NCBI GenBank assembly: GCA_010645155.1
Contig: CM021320.1
Location: 10,291,188-10,355,187, forward strand
Length of the DNA: 64,000 bases
Source of the DNA: Tigriopus japonicus
Taxonomy: Eukaryota > Arthropoda > Copepoda > Harpacticoida > Harpacticidae
Direction: 5' to 3'
Shown: positions 10,568 through 24,800 of the stretch, one piece after another
Numbering within the stretch: position 1 is the first letter of the stretch
Layout of the letters: every line of letters starts with the position of its first letter
Made by a program: the position numbers and the translations under genes
Notes under the pieces: model-generated
Told to the model about the DNA's origin: nothing
Seen by the model: only the letters and a program-made list of their open reading frames with translations
The model's database searches: none

Positions 10568-12859
10568 GAGTGGATTGAAGGAACAGCAAAAATGGAGTGT
10601 AGAAGAATGGTCAGCTGATGAAAAAGTAACAGAGAATCATAGAGGTCTATGTAGAGGCCATTGTCGTCATTTTGTCTGCCTTGTTTCTGGCTGATACTGG
10701 CCAAAGTTGGCCATAAGATGTGTGAAATGGCAAATATTTCCGAAGAATATAGTGGAATACTTGCCCAAACAAGGGGGAGATCAAAGTACAAATGAAAGTG
10801 CGCAAGACGTATTTTCAATGCCAAATCCTATAATTGCGTGAACTAACGCCTGTGAATCAAATTATCATCTTTATTGAGCACATTAGTTTAATTTGGGAGA
10901 AGCAAACCGTAAGCAGGAGGCCACATGCCGAAAACTAAGTTTTTCAAAAATTTCCCTTCTACGAATACGTTTGTTTGGGCAAGTTTTAACTAGTCGCTGA
11001 TGATAAACGGCCCTTGCTGCCCACAATGAAATTTCACGACCGGCCTGCTCTAGTATCTCCGCTCTATAGACTTCTATGGAGAGAATGGATCAGGGTTGCT
11101 AGAAAAAGTGGAAAGGTTATGAATGTTGGGGCCCCAATGAAAAAAAAATGTGGAAAAAGTGTAAAATTAAAAGTGTTTTGGGGAGGACCAAAAGATAAAC
11201 GGCATGTTAAAGTTTGAGATGGCAAAAAAAAAGTGTAAAATTAAGAGTGTTTTGGGGAGGACCAAAAGATAAACGGCATGTTAAAGTTTGAGATGGCAAA
11301 AACTGATTTTCGGGTCAAGGTTTCGTCAACATGAAGAGATGGATTTGGATTCTTGGGGACAAATGGGTTGCGACGAGTCAGAGCTCTGAACTCAGTCTCG
11401 AATGAATTTGTAAAAGTTTGTAATTTCTAGGCTCAGTTCACATTTTTTGTTTATTTCAAGTAACTGGGATCATGCCAGAGAAGATTCCTTCCATTAAGTG
11501 GAAAAATAAGTTTTAAAATGCACAAGCCTTAAGATGAAACCTAGATCTGATCATCTCTTGCAATTTAGCCCCAATTATCCCTAGCTGAATGTGTCTAATA
11601 AATTTTCAAACATAACATTTTTGAGGCAAGTAACTGATCAATCTTAGATTATGAATTACCAATTGCTTTGTTAAAACTTACTATAGCTAACCAACCTTAA
11701 AGATTGGCCCGAACTTGAGCAACAAAGTTTCTTATGGGATCAATCAGATGCATTAAGAGATATTTCATGGCATGTGGCACACCTAAGCCAATTATATCTA
11801 TCAATTTTGAACCAACAGAGCCTTTAGACAAAATTTTGGTTACATAAACCCTTGCTCTCGTGAATAATACACCCAAAAAAAAACTAAAATTTGTTCGGGT
11901 GCCCCTTGGTACCGTTTATGATGCCATATTTTCTTTAAGAAACAAAACAGAACTGTGTAGGTAGGTTATCTAGAATGTGACATTTTTACTTGGTTGTGTT
12001 TTGCAAGTATTGACATCCCTGTTTATGGAAATACAGCATTCTGGGTGACGAACTTTTTTATATTCTGGATGATATTTTTTGCTTTGATGTCGAAAATTAC
12101 ATTCAAGTATAAATAAAAATGAAAAATATTGCAATTCACATGATTCATTGTTAATAGTGTTTTATGACTACAGCAACTACATTGAGAATATAATCTATAT
12201 TCAATTTTGGAGTTTGAATGTGATTTTACTAGCGTCACACTGTTTGTAAAAAATCACGGAACCACAACAGTCGAAACGAACTATCTTTAAGTCTTCAGAA
12301 CAGTAAAAAAAAACTTTCTTCATGGTAAAACAAATCTTATTGAAATCATGTTCAAATTCCTGCATCAAAAATTACTCTGAAGTCTTTGATGATTCAGCTT
12401 TGCCTACATTTTGCAAAGGTCAACTTGCCGAATTCTTCACTCTGTTTGATGGAGGCGCTTGCCCGTTTTCAGCTGTCCTGAAGTTGACCTGGACTGGTTG
12501 GTCAATGTGCCTCACAACCTGTTTGGCACGCCGGGAGATTCACTTGGTATAACTGAGGCGCTCTCGCTCACGCCAAACCAACCAAAACAAGCCTTTTTGA
12601 ACAAGGAGAAGGCATGTAAAGGAGAAGTTCAGATCAGTCGACTCTTGGAGAGGGTGGTTCCCAGGACCACAACATTAGTTTCCATCAGAATTTTTTGCTG
12701 TTTATACCTCCTCTTGCTTGGAATATGGCTTCCAACCCATTGACTTGCATCTTGTTACAATAGGGCAAACATGATTGGTTTTATCATGCTGATTTAATAG
12801 TGCGACAAGTGTGGAGTTTGAACAATCCCCTATCACATTTTTTGCACTTGTTTTCTGAT
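10568..12859. other. Intergenic sequence between COX6C and the peptidase gene
   Basis: Contains a 74-bp tandem duplication at about 11154-11301 (listed separately). Open frames at 12322-12743 are short and have no recognisable domain. The 5' UTR and promoter of the leishmanolysin-like gene must lie in the right-hand part, but no TATA box is clear. Confidence 0.4.
11154..11301. repeat. Tandem duplication, 2 copies of a 74-bp unit
   Basis: The block AGTGTAAAATTAA(A/G)AGTG … GGACCAAAAGATAAACGGCA … TTTGAGATGGCAAAAA occurs twice in direct order with a period of 74 bp (GTAAAATTAA at 11161 and 11235). The copies differ at about one position, so the duplication is recent, or an assembly effect. Confidence 0.85.
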
Positions 12860-15800
12860 ATGCGTGTTTCTAACATGGTCAAACCACCAGTGAAGTGGGG
12901 CTCTCGTTTAGCCTGGATGACCCTCTTTCTCGTCAACTTTTGCATTTCTTCTTCTTCATCTCACACACATGGCAGGACTTGCTCACACGAACATCCTAAA
13001 CCAGACGAGGTAAGGTCTCAGGGCAATAATACACACGTCAAAAGCTCAACCTTCTTGGGGTGTTGCCATGGATAACCAAGTAGGATATGATGGCTTGTCT
13101 TCAACTTTGGAGCCATTTGAGAGTGGTGTTGATCCAGGAACCTCAAACTTCTTGGCTTGGTTTCACTCCACTCCAACTCCCTGATCCAACAAAGGCTGCT
13201 GCCTTTGGACTTGTCAAGTGTCATTCATTCCAAGTTGTTTGTAAAGAGAGATTAGAAGCAGTTCGTGAAACGGTTTGAAATCCTTTGAGGTTGTCAGTTT
13301 CGCTTGCCACCAATCTCCTAAAGCCTGGATGGACGAATTGGAGAACCATCCCAGGTTACACTAGCCCTAAATCATGGTATTTTGGGAGATCCGAACAGTA
13401 GTGGCACAATCACGATTGCCCAACAACTTTGCAACATGTTACAAAAAAGCCTTCTGAATTCGTGCATTAATTTCCGAGAAGAATGAATCCCAAACGTCAA
13501 ACAACTCCACGACTATGTGACAATCCCGAACTTCCTTATTGAAACGAGTTTTGTTCATTTTTCCCACTCTGAGAGATGGTTCGATTCCCCCCAATTTTTT
13601 CCCTCTCTCAGGAAGCAAGTTTACGAAATCATGAAATAGCGTCCAGAGCACTTCCCTCTCATCTCTTGATGGTGACAAAAGCTTCAGATCTCTTAGACCT
13701 AAGTAACCAAGCCATGTAATAATATTCTGCATTCTGTAGGGTCCTTAAACGAGATTGTCGCTTTTTTGATGAATAATAATCAAGCTAGTTGGCTAAAAGG
13801 AAGGATCGTTTTAGGACCCTTTTGCCTTTGTTCACATCCTTGTGCTTGCTTGCTCGCCTGCCTGACTTCTAAGTGGTGTTTTAACGTGAAATTCTGCGAC
13901 ATCACTAAAGTTTAATTTCACTTTCAATTTTCCCATCACATTCAGGCAACAAGGCAAGCCAGGAGGCACGAATCATTTGGCCAATGATGATGATAACCAT
14001 AATAGCGATGGTAGATGACCATCATGGTGGTACTTGGTCCACTTCAAAGAGCTGAATTTTCCTTTCATCTTGGCGATCACGGTGGTTGTTGTTGGCAATT
14101 CCGAAACACGAGAGAGAAATCTTTGACAGTCCTTGGAAGTTTGGTAGCGAGTTTCAATAAGTTCTAGTTCTAGCCTTTAGGGCCTTCAAAATCCCTAATG
14201 CAACGCTTTTTCCTCTTGCCAGAGGAAACCGCCATGTTTAATGCATAAATTGCAAACAAAGAACGAGATCAAATCTCTCCCTAGGGAAGAGGATGCCAAG
14301 ATTTTTTTTCGGAATGTTGCCCGGTATGGGAAGACATCACTTCCCCTAGGTCTGCAAACAAGTCAAAGTACAACGATATATGTTGCATCAAAAATGCATA
14401 AAAGCAGGTTTTGGTGGCTTTGTACTCACCGCTTATCATTTAAATTTTATTGCACCCTTGCCATGGCAAATTAAAGAAAACATTTACATCATAATCATTG
14501 ATGAATATTTTGCCAAGAAACCACCGCCTCAAACGGTTAAAGTGGGGTCATATCGTATATGAAATGAGGCTTTGCTCTTGTGCACGACAAGAAGAGTCTT
14601 TGATTAGAAATAGTAAAGGTCGTTACGATACAAGCTCAACATTTTAGCATTTAGCTAACAAACATGGGTGTGGCTCAACCAAGATTTGCCTAATAAAGAA
14701 AGGAAAAAAAGATTTATGAATTTGGCCATCTAAAGAGCTTATTCACGATGTGCACAAGCTTCACTTGTGCAGAGGCAAGTTAGAGAAGTTTTCAATGTTT
14801 TAGAAAATTAGAGTGAAGGTCCGCTTCTGATCAAAATTGGGAACCCTCCATTACAGAGGCCACTTGGAACTGGAATATTCTCAAATGCGTATCATGGTAC
14901 TTATCAAACCATTATCCACTATGTTGGGTTCAAAACCCCGAGGACTCTTTTTGTGAGGAGTTTAATGTTTCTAAGGAATAATGGGCCTGTTCGCGGAGGC
15001 AAATCTTGGCTTCCCATTTTGTGAAAGAAATTAAAACAAGAGGCCTCCAGACATTTCACTTTCGGCTTTCGGAGAACAGGCTTAGGGAGATTTCATTCTT
15101 TGGCCCGCATTTCCCCCTCAAGCCCAAAGAGGAATTTTAATTTGCATTTAATTGGGAAAATTGATAATTCTCCTCCATTCATTATATAGTGAAACGTGAT
15201 CTGCCTTTACTCCAGCAGGGCAGGGCATGAATTTCAACCATTTCGACTTGGAATTTGAATGTTTCGGTATTTTTAACCGCGGCAGTTTTTGGGTGCCAAG
15301 TGCCAATGCTTTAACGTCTGTGTGCATATTCAAGCCTATTGATTAGTAGAATCTTGTTCCTCGACCACTTCAAGGTAACCGACTTTTGCTCAGGGTCGTT
15401 GAAAAAAAAACCTTCCTTCCTTTTGAGTGCCATTCTGCCCTGATCCGCCCAAGATATTCTTGGTCCTGATAGCTCGACCAAGTTTGTGTTGAAACATGTA
15501 ATGACCGCTGGAAAAGGCGAGGATGACCAATCGGAATTCAAATCTGATTCGAAATCTGGCTTGCGATTCTTGTCCATGACAGAGGGGAGCTCTGGTATTA
15601 TTTGATTTGGCATCCATGAGGGGAAAATGCGGTAAAATGACTTGCACGTAAACACACACTAAGGAATAAGGCCGGAAGGCAAAATAAGAATGTGCATGTG
15701 TAAATGAAGTGACTGACCTTAATATTTGGTTGTGTTATTGTTAAGGAGTGATTGTTCTACAACAAAGTTTCAGAATGCAAGGGGTTTTGTTCGTCCTTCA

Positions 15801-18800
15801 AGTTGTCAGAAAGAGGTCAAATGTATCTATTTCCAATTTTTCATGAAAGTGTGACAGTCAGGTGTATGTCATGTTTGATTTTTTAAGATCAAAAATCGAC
15901 ATTTTTAGCGACAACTTCAAATCCTGAAGCCAATGGTATTTATGCTTCTCAAGGCCACTATTTTGTAAATTAACCCCCAACCACCTTGTTTACGATTCTC
16001 AAATGAATTGAATCATTATGCTTGTTTACTCCATTCTATTAAGAATCCATCCTCCTTAGAAACTCTTTCTACCAGTCTAACGTTCTTCCAAGCTCCATCG
16101 CATTTTGTAAGTAAAGAAAGAGGCTAAACTCCTCTAGAAGGAAGAAATATAAAATATATCTCGGCATGAGCCCTTGGAAGAAACTTTGTGGTAAAGGGAT
16201 GATGCACTTCGCTATTTCAAGTTTGGTATACTCATCCACATTGTGATGGGGAAGTTTTGAAGGTCTGATGTTTGGCGTTGATAAACTCGGCCCAATCAAT
16301 ACGCTTCTTGAACCTTCAAGTCCTCCTTGATTACTGAGCTTGATGATTTCAATCTTTAAAATAATTGCTTATTTACAACCAATGTGAGGAAAGTGCAAAT
16401 TCAGTGAAGTTTGTAGGCCTTCTTAACGATGGGGGTCTCGGATCTCATTCCCAAACTCTTGATGTATGAATTTGGCGTCGAGGTGCGGAAATGTGAAGCC
16501 AGATTTCTCCCTCAAATTGATCCTCGAGCGCTAACATACTTCTTGGCAGGAGCTTTGTATTTGTGCTTTGTTTGGGTAAGTAGATGGATAGGTCCAACCA
16601 CCACAAGTAATGAACTTCTTGAGCGTTTTAAGCGAATCGAAACTTTGGGAGGGGGGCTAATTGGGGGCCCTTGGACAGCCTCCTAGGGTCATTAGATGAG
16701 TATTGGGCAGGATTTGAGATTTCTCAGAGTCATTATCATCATCATTGACTTTATTGAACCCTCCAAATTAGCCCCCGATTGAGATTTCTCAAAAGGAACA
16801 ACTGGGTAGTAATGGCTCGAGAAGTTCAAATTCGGCTCACTGAGCAAACGACAGAGATCCCCGTGCAGGTCAAATTACAGATTGGAGAGAGAGCCAAGTT
16901 TTGTTGGGTTGTGATGGTTCTCGGGGATCGTTTGTCTTTCGTGATAGGGGGTAATCCCACTAATCTTGACATAATACCAGAATGCAATAATTTTTGGGTG
17001 GGCTCCATAAATAGTGTTGCTCACCTCCATCAATATGATTAGCGGAATTTTGAGCGATAAATCACGTGGAGAGATGCTTCACTCCCTGACTGACTTGCTT
17101 GCCGATCTCGGTTACAAAGTGAGGCAGGGTTCTCAAAGTCATCCTTGGTTGATTACTCGACTGGATGGATATTTAAGGCCCCCATTTCTTCAAAGTGATC
17201 CAGTGAATGAATGCTTTTGTAATGTAATTTAGTAACACCATCTGTCTTGAAAATGAACAGCGCTGGCCCGGAGCTGCCCTTGATTCCTCTTACCTTGCAC
17301 AACTTTCATTTTGCTCTCGGTTTCACTTTTCACAGCAAAGAATGATGATTGAAATGCCATATTTTTTTCCATGGCAAGCTTCAAATCGCTCACATTCGGG
17401 CGTGAAACTTCCAGTGACTGTCTCGCACGCTTGATATAAAAGACAAGTGACAAAATCTGGAACGAAACCAGCATAAAAATCTCATTTGACTCTCTTAAAG
17501 GACAAAGTCAATTTAGAATATGAATACTAAATTTGTCTATTACAACATCAGAGGTGTTTTTTCACTCTTTCTCGTCAACCGAACTTTCAAGAATCTTGCT
17601 AACGCACAAATCTTTCATTTTTGTTACCAAGCTGTCAAATTAGTTAGGATTAAGAAGTCGCAATTATCGCGGAACCGTTTTTTACGGTCCGCTTTGTTCT
17701 TACGAGTTTTTAATCAGGTTTGCCAAGATTGTTTGATAAAATCCCCCTGTCAAGTAAAACGGATAATGAGGTTAGGTAATCTCCCCGAAAAGAACTCGTA
17801 TCGGCGTCAGCTTGATAAAAATCCAAGACTTTGCGACATGACACCCAGAAGGAAGACCAGATTCCATTGATTTGGACCTTTTTTGATTGAAGATGGATGA
17901 GGTATAATTCGATATCGAGATACCAAAAGAAATGAGAAAAAAGAGAAAAAACATATGATATGATTAATCAGTGGTTGAATTGAGTGCGATCTGGCAATCT
18001 TCAAGAACAACGAGTCTCTTTGCTTTGGTGTAATGCTACCCTTAGACCAGGGGTCGGCAACCTCGGTTAGGCCAAGGCCCACCAAATTTGTTCATGTGTT
18101 GTCAAGGGCCCACCAAACAGATGTAGGTAGGTTTTGGGGCCCACAAATTAGCGATCAAAGCGGTTAGATCCACGAGTACAGTACTATGGATGGCTCGTGG
18201 GCCCATTATTTTGGAATTTTCCCGTAGCTCCTGGTCCCACGGGTTGCCGACCCCTGCCTTAGACACTCTCCTATCGTACTATGGCTTGTTCTTGGAGATT
18301 GGTTCTTCAGATAACGACAAGATTTCTCCAATTCCGGATCCCGCATGGAAGCTGATGTTCAAATGACTTTTCCGAAAACTGACGATTGCTTATTATTCGA
18401 TTCGCGGAAAAAATCTCTTGAAGGCTCACAGGAATCTTTGGCATGTCCTAAAGTTTGTTTTCTCTCTCCGATCACAACTCTGTGAGTTTCATGGCTCGAT
18501 CGGAAACCATGAAGTGTGTTTGTTCAATATTTGATCCACGTGCTCATTGCAACCTTGACATATTGGAGAAGACTCGGGAGTCGAGAGCTATTTCACATTC
18601 CAGAAGCTCGGGATCCTTGGAAACGAAATTGCTTTTTGGTTATAAACCGTCCATCTAATCACCCTCCTCCATTATTGCTCTCAGATTTTAGGGAAGTCTA
18701 CGTTACGGATATAACATTAGAACGATTGCGAGGGAAGCGCGAGATTCGGATTATAAATCAAGCAACTCTAAATTAACCGAGTGGTTGTTACCAAGTTCAA

Positions 18801-21800
18801 TCGAGTTGTTTGATGTCATCATAACAATCCGGAATGGTTGAATATTAAGCTTGTGGTGTCTAGGCAACGATAGCAGCTTTGGGGAGGTCTCCTTTGTTCA
18901 TTCGTTCCAATTAATCAAACCCTCCTTGTCGTGGCAAAACTTGTTCATCAGGTTGCCTTGGAATCCTGACAGTGAGGAATAAACTTTCAGTTTGAAATTA
19001 CTCAAATCCTGGTTGAAACGATGGAGTACACTGCCCCTGGTCAAATGAGCAATGGGCATTTTTACCTTCCCCTTGGCGAAGATCGACGATTCACCTTAGT
19101 TCAATTCCATTCTCGTGAACATCAATTTGGGGCAAAAGAATTCGATCGAAATCTTTCAATTTTCCCTTCTTCGAGAACCATTTACGACCTCTACGAAATG
19201 CTTGGCGAGGCAATAAAAACCGACTGTTTAGGGCACATTCTGCACATTTAGAAATCGGACTACATTGCCTCAAACCAAGTCAACTGAACAAAACAGAAAA
19301 ACTGGAACCTTAACAGAAAAGGCAAAAAATGTATCTGTTGTATTTTTATCTGTTTATCACGTGGGTGGAGTTTTATTTAGAAAAAAGAGTCATCCGGTTT
19401 ATTGTTGAAGCTTTGGCAAAAGTGGGTTGAATTGAGGACAAACGGTTTGTTGGACATGCCTATTTGAAAAAAGTTAAAATCCCATTTAGTTGAGTGAAAA
19501 TCATTAATATGGTTTGTAAAAGGTCAGTTGAAATGAACCAAGGAAGTCCTCCCTTAATTGACTGAAGTTTAACAATTCAAAGAATTGTGATGCTCAACAC
19601 ACTTCATGACTCCTTAACATCACTTCGTCACTTAGAAAATAATTTACTTTTAGGAACATCTGTAGATATACAGTACATTTCTATCTAACCTTTAACTTAA
19701 AACCATCGAACTTTGCAGCCTTCATGAATTGTTTTACAGGATGTTCTTTAAGCATTTTTTCTCGTTAATAGAGATGGTAAGGTATGTTTATCCACAATTT
19801 ATCAAAGTTTTGCGTTAGTGAGTGACATATTTGCAAGTAGTACAAAATGACACTAGAATTATCTTCAAGATTGCATTCTCTTTGGTATATAAGTGGTTGG
19901 TTCCCTATAATGATGCGAAAGATGAAGAAAGAATCAGAGGTGATGGCCTTTTCACGCCATAAATCGTGAGTCTTACGGAACTGGTGATTTGAAAAGACAT
20001 CATGGCCTCCATAAATCAAAGATGAATTGGTGCAACCAATGCCGACTTTGGGAGTGACAAACTGGTTCTTGTTCTTTCAGATGTCATCAGAAACAAACAT
20101 TCGACTCGAATTTGAAACAGAATGCTTTTAAAACGATCTTTTTAGTTGCCAAAATATGAACGCAAACTATTTGTGGGTTTCCGCTTTTGAGGTGGCTTTA
20201 AAAGGCCTCAACTTCAACTGATATTTGAGGTTGTGTTCAAGTATTTGAATTCTTTCCAGGGGAAAGGAAACGTTGAACGGAATTGAAGCACAACATATGT
20301 ATGTATGATTCGTCGAATATGACGCAATATGTACTGAAGTTACGATGGAAAAGTGACAATTTTAGGCCTAAAAGTTTTGCTTCAAAAAGACCGCAACTGA
20401 CTTAACTAAATATTTCTAATTTGCTCCAAAGGTTAGTAAGTGTATTCACGTAAGACTAGCAAGCAAGGACTCAATAAGAAAAGTTTTAAGGTTGGCCATT
20501 GTGTGCTTTTAGATAATGCCACTATCTTTGGTTGAAAATCACGGTGTGCATTTGAAAATTATGATGGAGATTTCCTCCTCCATTTTGAAACTCTGGTAAA
20601 TCAAGAGAAGTGAAGAGGTCATTCAGGTTGAAGGAGACGCATTCTGTCGACCTGATTGATGTCGAGAAAGGTCAAGTGGCTCTCTAGCCAAATGGGTGTG
20701 GTATTTTATGTTTCTATTACGTTCAATGCTGATCTAGACTCTAATTGGGTTGTTATTGCACACGGACAGCGTGATGAACAAAATAAAAGGAACAAAAGAC
20801 AATGAGAAGTCTTTTCATATTGTTGGTTATAAAAAAACCTGGCACGATAGTGATTTGGAAACCCCTGACAAAGAGTACATCTACTGACCATCCCCTGAAA
20901 GCGAAAATGGCCCCTGATTTGATTTTTTTTTACACTAAAGGCATCCTTGCAATAATCGTATGTTAAGATCTCACACAACTAAACAATGAACTGTCGATTC
21001 CTCAATCAATCTCATGGTTCGATCGACAGGCAAATACAGCCGAAGGATGAGAACTATTCATCAACGTTAGATCCACGACCTGACAAGTGATGGTGAGGGT
21101 CAAAGGTTGTTAGCTCAGTCTGGAATGATATGTGCATCCTCTTTAATTTAAAGAGAATTCCTCTATCCCTGGAATGAAATCATTCACTCAAACTGCAATG
21201 CAACTGCAGGATTTATCCAGTCACTGGAGATGGATGTGTCAACAATGGCGTCAAGTTAAAAGCTCGCGCAATACCTTTTTCGGGGAAAAACATAAGTTGT
21301 TTTTCTATCCCAAGTGACAAGACTCGTTTCGGCCGAAACCTGGAGGAACCTTTTGAATGGCAAGGAATTATTGAGGTAGAGAGAGAGAGGCCTAATAAAC
21401 CCCTCAGGTTTACTCCGGGTCTTTATCAGTGTTCACTTTCTCTCAAAACCGTGCTTTGAACAACAATAGCTGAAGCGTGATCGCTGACAGCGACCGACAA
21501 CTCTGTTCACAAATCTTCCATTGCTTTCTTGACTGAATTTCTTTCAAGTCATGGCCAGACACTCTCTGCCACATCACCCCCAGACAATAGAATCTCCCAT
21601 TTCTATAAAACTTGGCGTCTTGATTGAGGTTTGATCCTCGAATATCTGTCCAACAACGAAGTGGTCTTGGTCACACTATGCTCAAGTATGGCTGAACAGA
21701 TGAATCCAATGTGAAGGCAATTAGTCTGTCCGTCACAAAGCACAATGCGTTTCGCCATGTGGAAAAAGGTAGAATAGCCACTAGGCAAAAGTGTGTGACG

Positions 21801-24800
21801 GTTGCCACTCTATTTTCGTGTTGTTGTGGATGGTTTTCTCATGTTAAAGGTGTCAAAAATTGGAACAAAGACACGACAGCCACCCAAAAAAGTAGCCAGT
21901 GAGGCCCTTTTACTGCCTCAAAACATGACATGACAATGTGGTCTTTTGGCCAGCCTGTCATGGGTGCATGTGTCGGTTCTATCCATTCTTATCTGGTGAA
22001 AGTCTGCAATTTTACATGCCAATCACCACGAGCTCTGGCACCCAAACGCTTTGATAAGAATCTTTCGTTCAATCGCCATTCTGAACAGGAGCACTTCACT
22101 TAAGAAGGGTGCTCCATCACAGCTTAAACCATTACCAACCAATAATCAAATTATCATATGGCTGCTTCCTCCTTTTTCAATTGCCAAGAAATAGAACGTT
22201 TGGTGTTTTCATGCCAAAGGGCAACCCTGTCGTACTTAACCAGTTTCGAAAGACAGTGTTGCCAAATTTACGCAACTACCTGAAGGAAATGGAAATGAGG
22301 TGTCGTGACTTAACGCTTCCCTAATCATGATGAAACTCCAGGCGTCCAATGCAGCCACAATTTGTAGGGGTCTTCACGTACCAATTTCGTGCCTTGATTT
22401 GTGATTGTGTGTCAACAAGTGACAACGAGACAATTGATCTTGATGAGGTTGATAATGGTTTTGGCCGGATTTGAACTCTGTTACAGTATCTAGTCTAATC
22501 TATCTTGCCATTAGAGAAGTGAAACTGAGAGGAACAAAAAGGTTATCTGTTACGTAGATACCTTTTTCATCCACTTGAATGACGGCTGTGGGCAAAAAAT
22601 AGCAACTGTTGAGACAGTCAAGATTAGGAGGATGCTTCTTCCACTGTGAAACACTTCCATGAATTGGCTTGTTAATCTGTCCTGAATGCTGTTATCTCAT
22701 GTGCTAAAGAGGCTTCTCACGTGGTTCCAATTCGTCGTCGAGTTCCTCGTCTTAGAGTCAGAATCAGATCAGGATTAGGAATTCCCAAGGCACCAGTTAG
22801 ATATCGGTTTATGTACTTGAGAAATGATAGACCAACTTGATCTAAGAAACGGCTTAATGCTCATCGTGAGAGTTTTTCGTAACTTTTCGTACGAGAGGCT
22901 ACTCCAACCTGAGAGGTTAGATAAAAGATAGATAGCGTTCGTTGTCTGGATATGACCGTCATCATGTAAAGTAGTTGGGCATCAGATGGTATCCAAAGAA
23001 GAGCTAGATACATAGTCAAGTGAAACCTACCATTTCGGTCTAGGGGCCCTCTCTCTCACACTTACTACTCGACGGGTATACAATGATATTATCTCAGTTA
23101 TTTCTCTGTTCATTTTCAGGTGATGCATGTCCACTTGGAAGACCATCATGTGGTTCGAAAACGCAGCATTAATCAAAACCTAAGAATCAAGCTCTTCTAC
23201 GACGAGAGTGTGTACAAGTAAGTCCATTAGTGGGTGTTTAAAAAGATGACTTTTGGTGGGATACACGTTTAGAAGGGTCTCAAGAGGAAGTCTTTATGAA
23301 ACATTGAAGAGAAAACTGCCAGACAGGATAATGACAAAAGACTTGGTGTCATCCATTGAACCTTATTCATTGAATCCAGTCAATGCGACGGTGACTGATC
23401 GCTCTGATCATTGAGCATAGAATTTTGTACTTGGTTCAATTTACAACCATTGCCATAACACAACAGGGAGCGCAGTTTCACTTTTAGCCTGAGAAAAATC
23501 AATGTCCATGCAATCCACTGACAAAATTGACATAGCAAGTTTGCATCACAACAAACTAATGATAAAAAATTAAAAGTAAGGTGTCACTTGAAATTAGCCT
23601 TAAATATATATTTTTGGGGAAATATAATTGTATGTTAGTCGAACTCCATTGCTTTTAGTCAATGTTTCTATCTTAATGATTTATTTGATTTGTTACCTTA
23701 GAATTAATGGAGTACTCCTTAAATACAATGCAGTTCAGCTGAACCGTACGTAATATCCGTATCCAGAGCGACTGTATTGTATTTCAAGACTAGATTATCG
23801 TCCAAGAATGATCTCTATTCTCCCATTCTTCTTATGCATGAAATCGCCAGAGATTTACATACAAGGTAATCAGGGTTCCTTGCAATGCAGCCACTGTACG
23901 AAGCTGTCAATGCATGGTACGCTATTATCAGATATTGAGGCCCTACAGCAAGTGGGAGGTCCCGATTCCTCAAAGAGTTTTCTAGCCCTTGCCATCTTTG
24001 GGCACCTTCCTATCCTCGCCTCCATTGGCGGTAGTGTATTCCAACGACGAGTGTTAGCTCTTGAAGAACACTCCCTTGAAAGAGGTCAAGGTTCTTGTTG
24101 GTGGACCTGATTGAAAATGATTTTCCTCGGAACTTTTGGACTGGATACTCAAGAGGTCTCTTGCCTCTTAAAGGATTGTCAAGATTGTGAAGTCGCCGAA
24201 GTGCTTGTGAGAAATTGGAATCCCTGACAAGCCAGCCTCTTGAACGGGTTCTCAAGTTTACTACAATTAGGATTGGACAACGAAACTTGTACCAAGAGTC
24301 GCGTGACTCCCGAGTTTTTTTGTCGGATAAGAATGATCCGTTCGAAAAAAAGATCAAAGCCTTCGCGCAATTTCAGTGCTATGCGAGCTTGAACTTTGAA
24401 CACGGACGTGGGAACAATGAGAGAGGAAATTCGACATCATCGACCTTTCACTATTCTATTTGCTGTGGCGTGATGACTTTGCAATCTGGTCTTTGCCGAA
24501 TAAGTTAGGAATTAACTTGAGTACTGTTCCTTAAATTGAGTTGTCAGAGAGTATCACAAAGAATTGACCGTTCAGCGGTGAGCCTCAAGGAAAATTTCAA
24601 AGCGGCATAAAATTTAAAGACTGAAATGAACCGCCAGTAAGGATGTTTGACAATTGATTCATTTTTCCTCACATTGTATCCAATATTCGTAAACAGGCCT
24701 TTATTGAGATGTCAAACTCAGGGTGGTGTGATGTTTTGCGGAGCCAAACGAAAACTGGACTCGCAACCTCAAACAACACGGTCGTACAACGGCAGGCCGC

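Noticed and set aside
12322..12743. Two overlapping open frames just upstream of LMLN
   Set aside because: Neither resembles a leishmanolysin pro-region or any known domain; probably non-coding 5' flank.
13560..13600. GGTTCGATTCC, resembling a tRNA B box
   Set aside because: No A box, no acceptor stem and no cloverleaf could be drawn around it on either strand.
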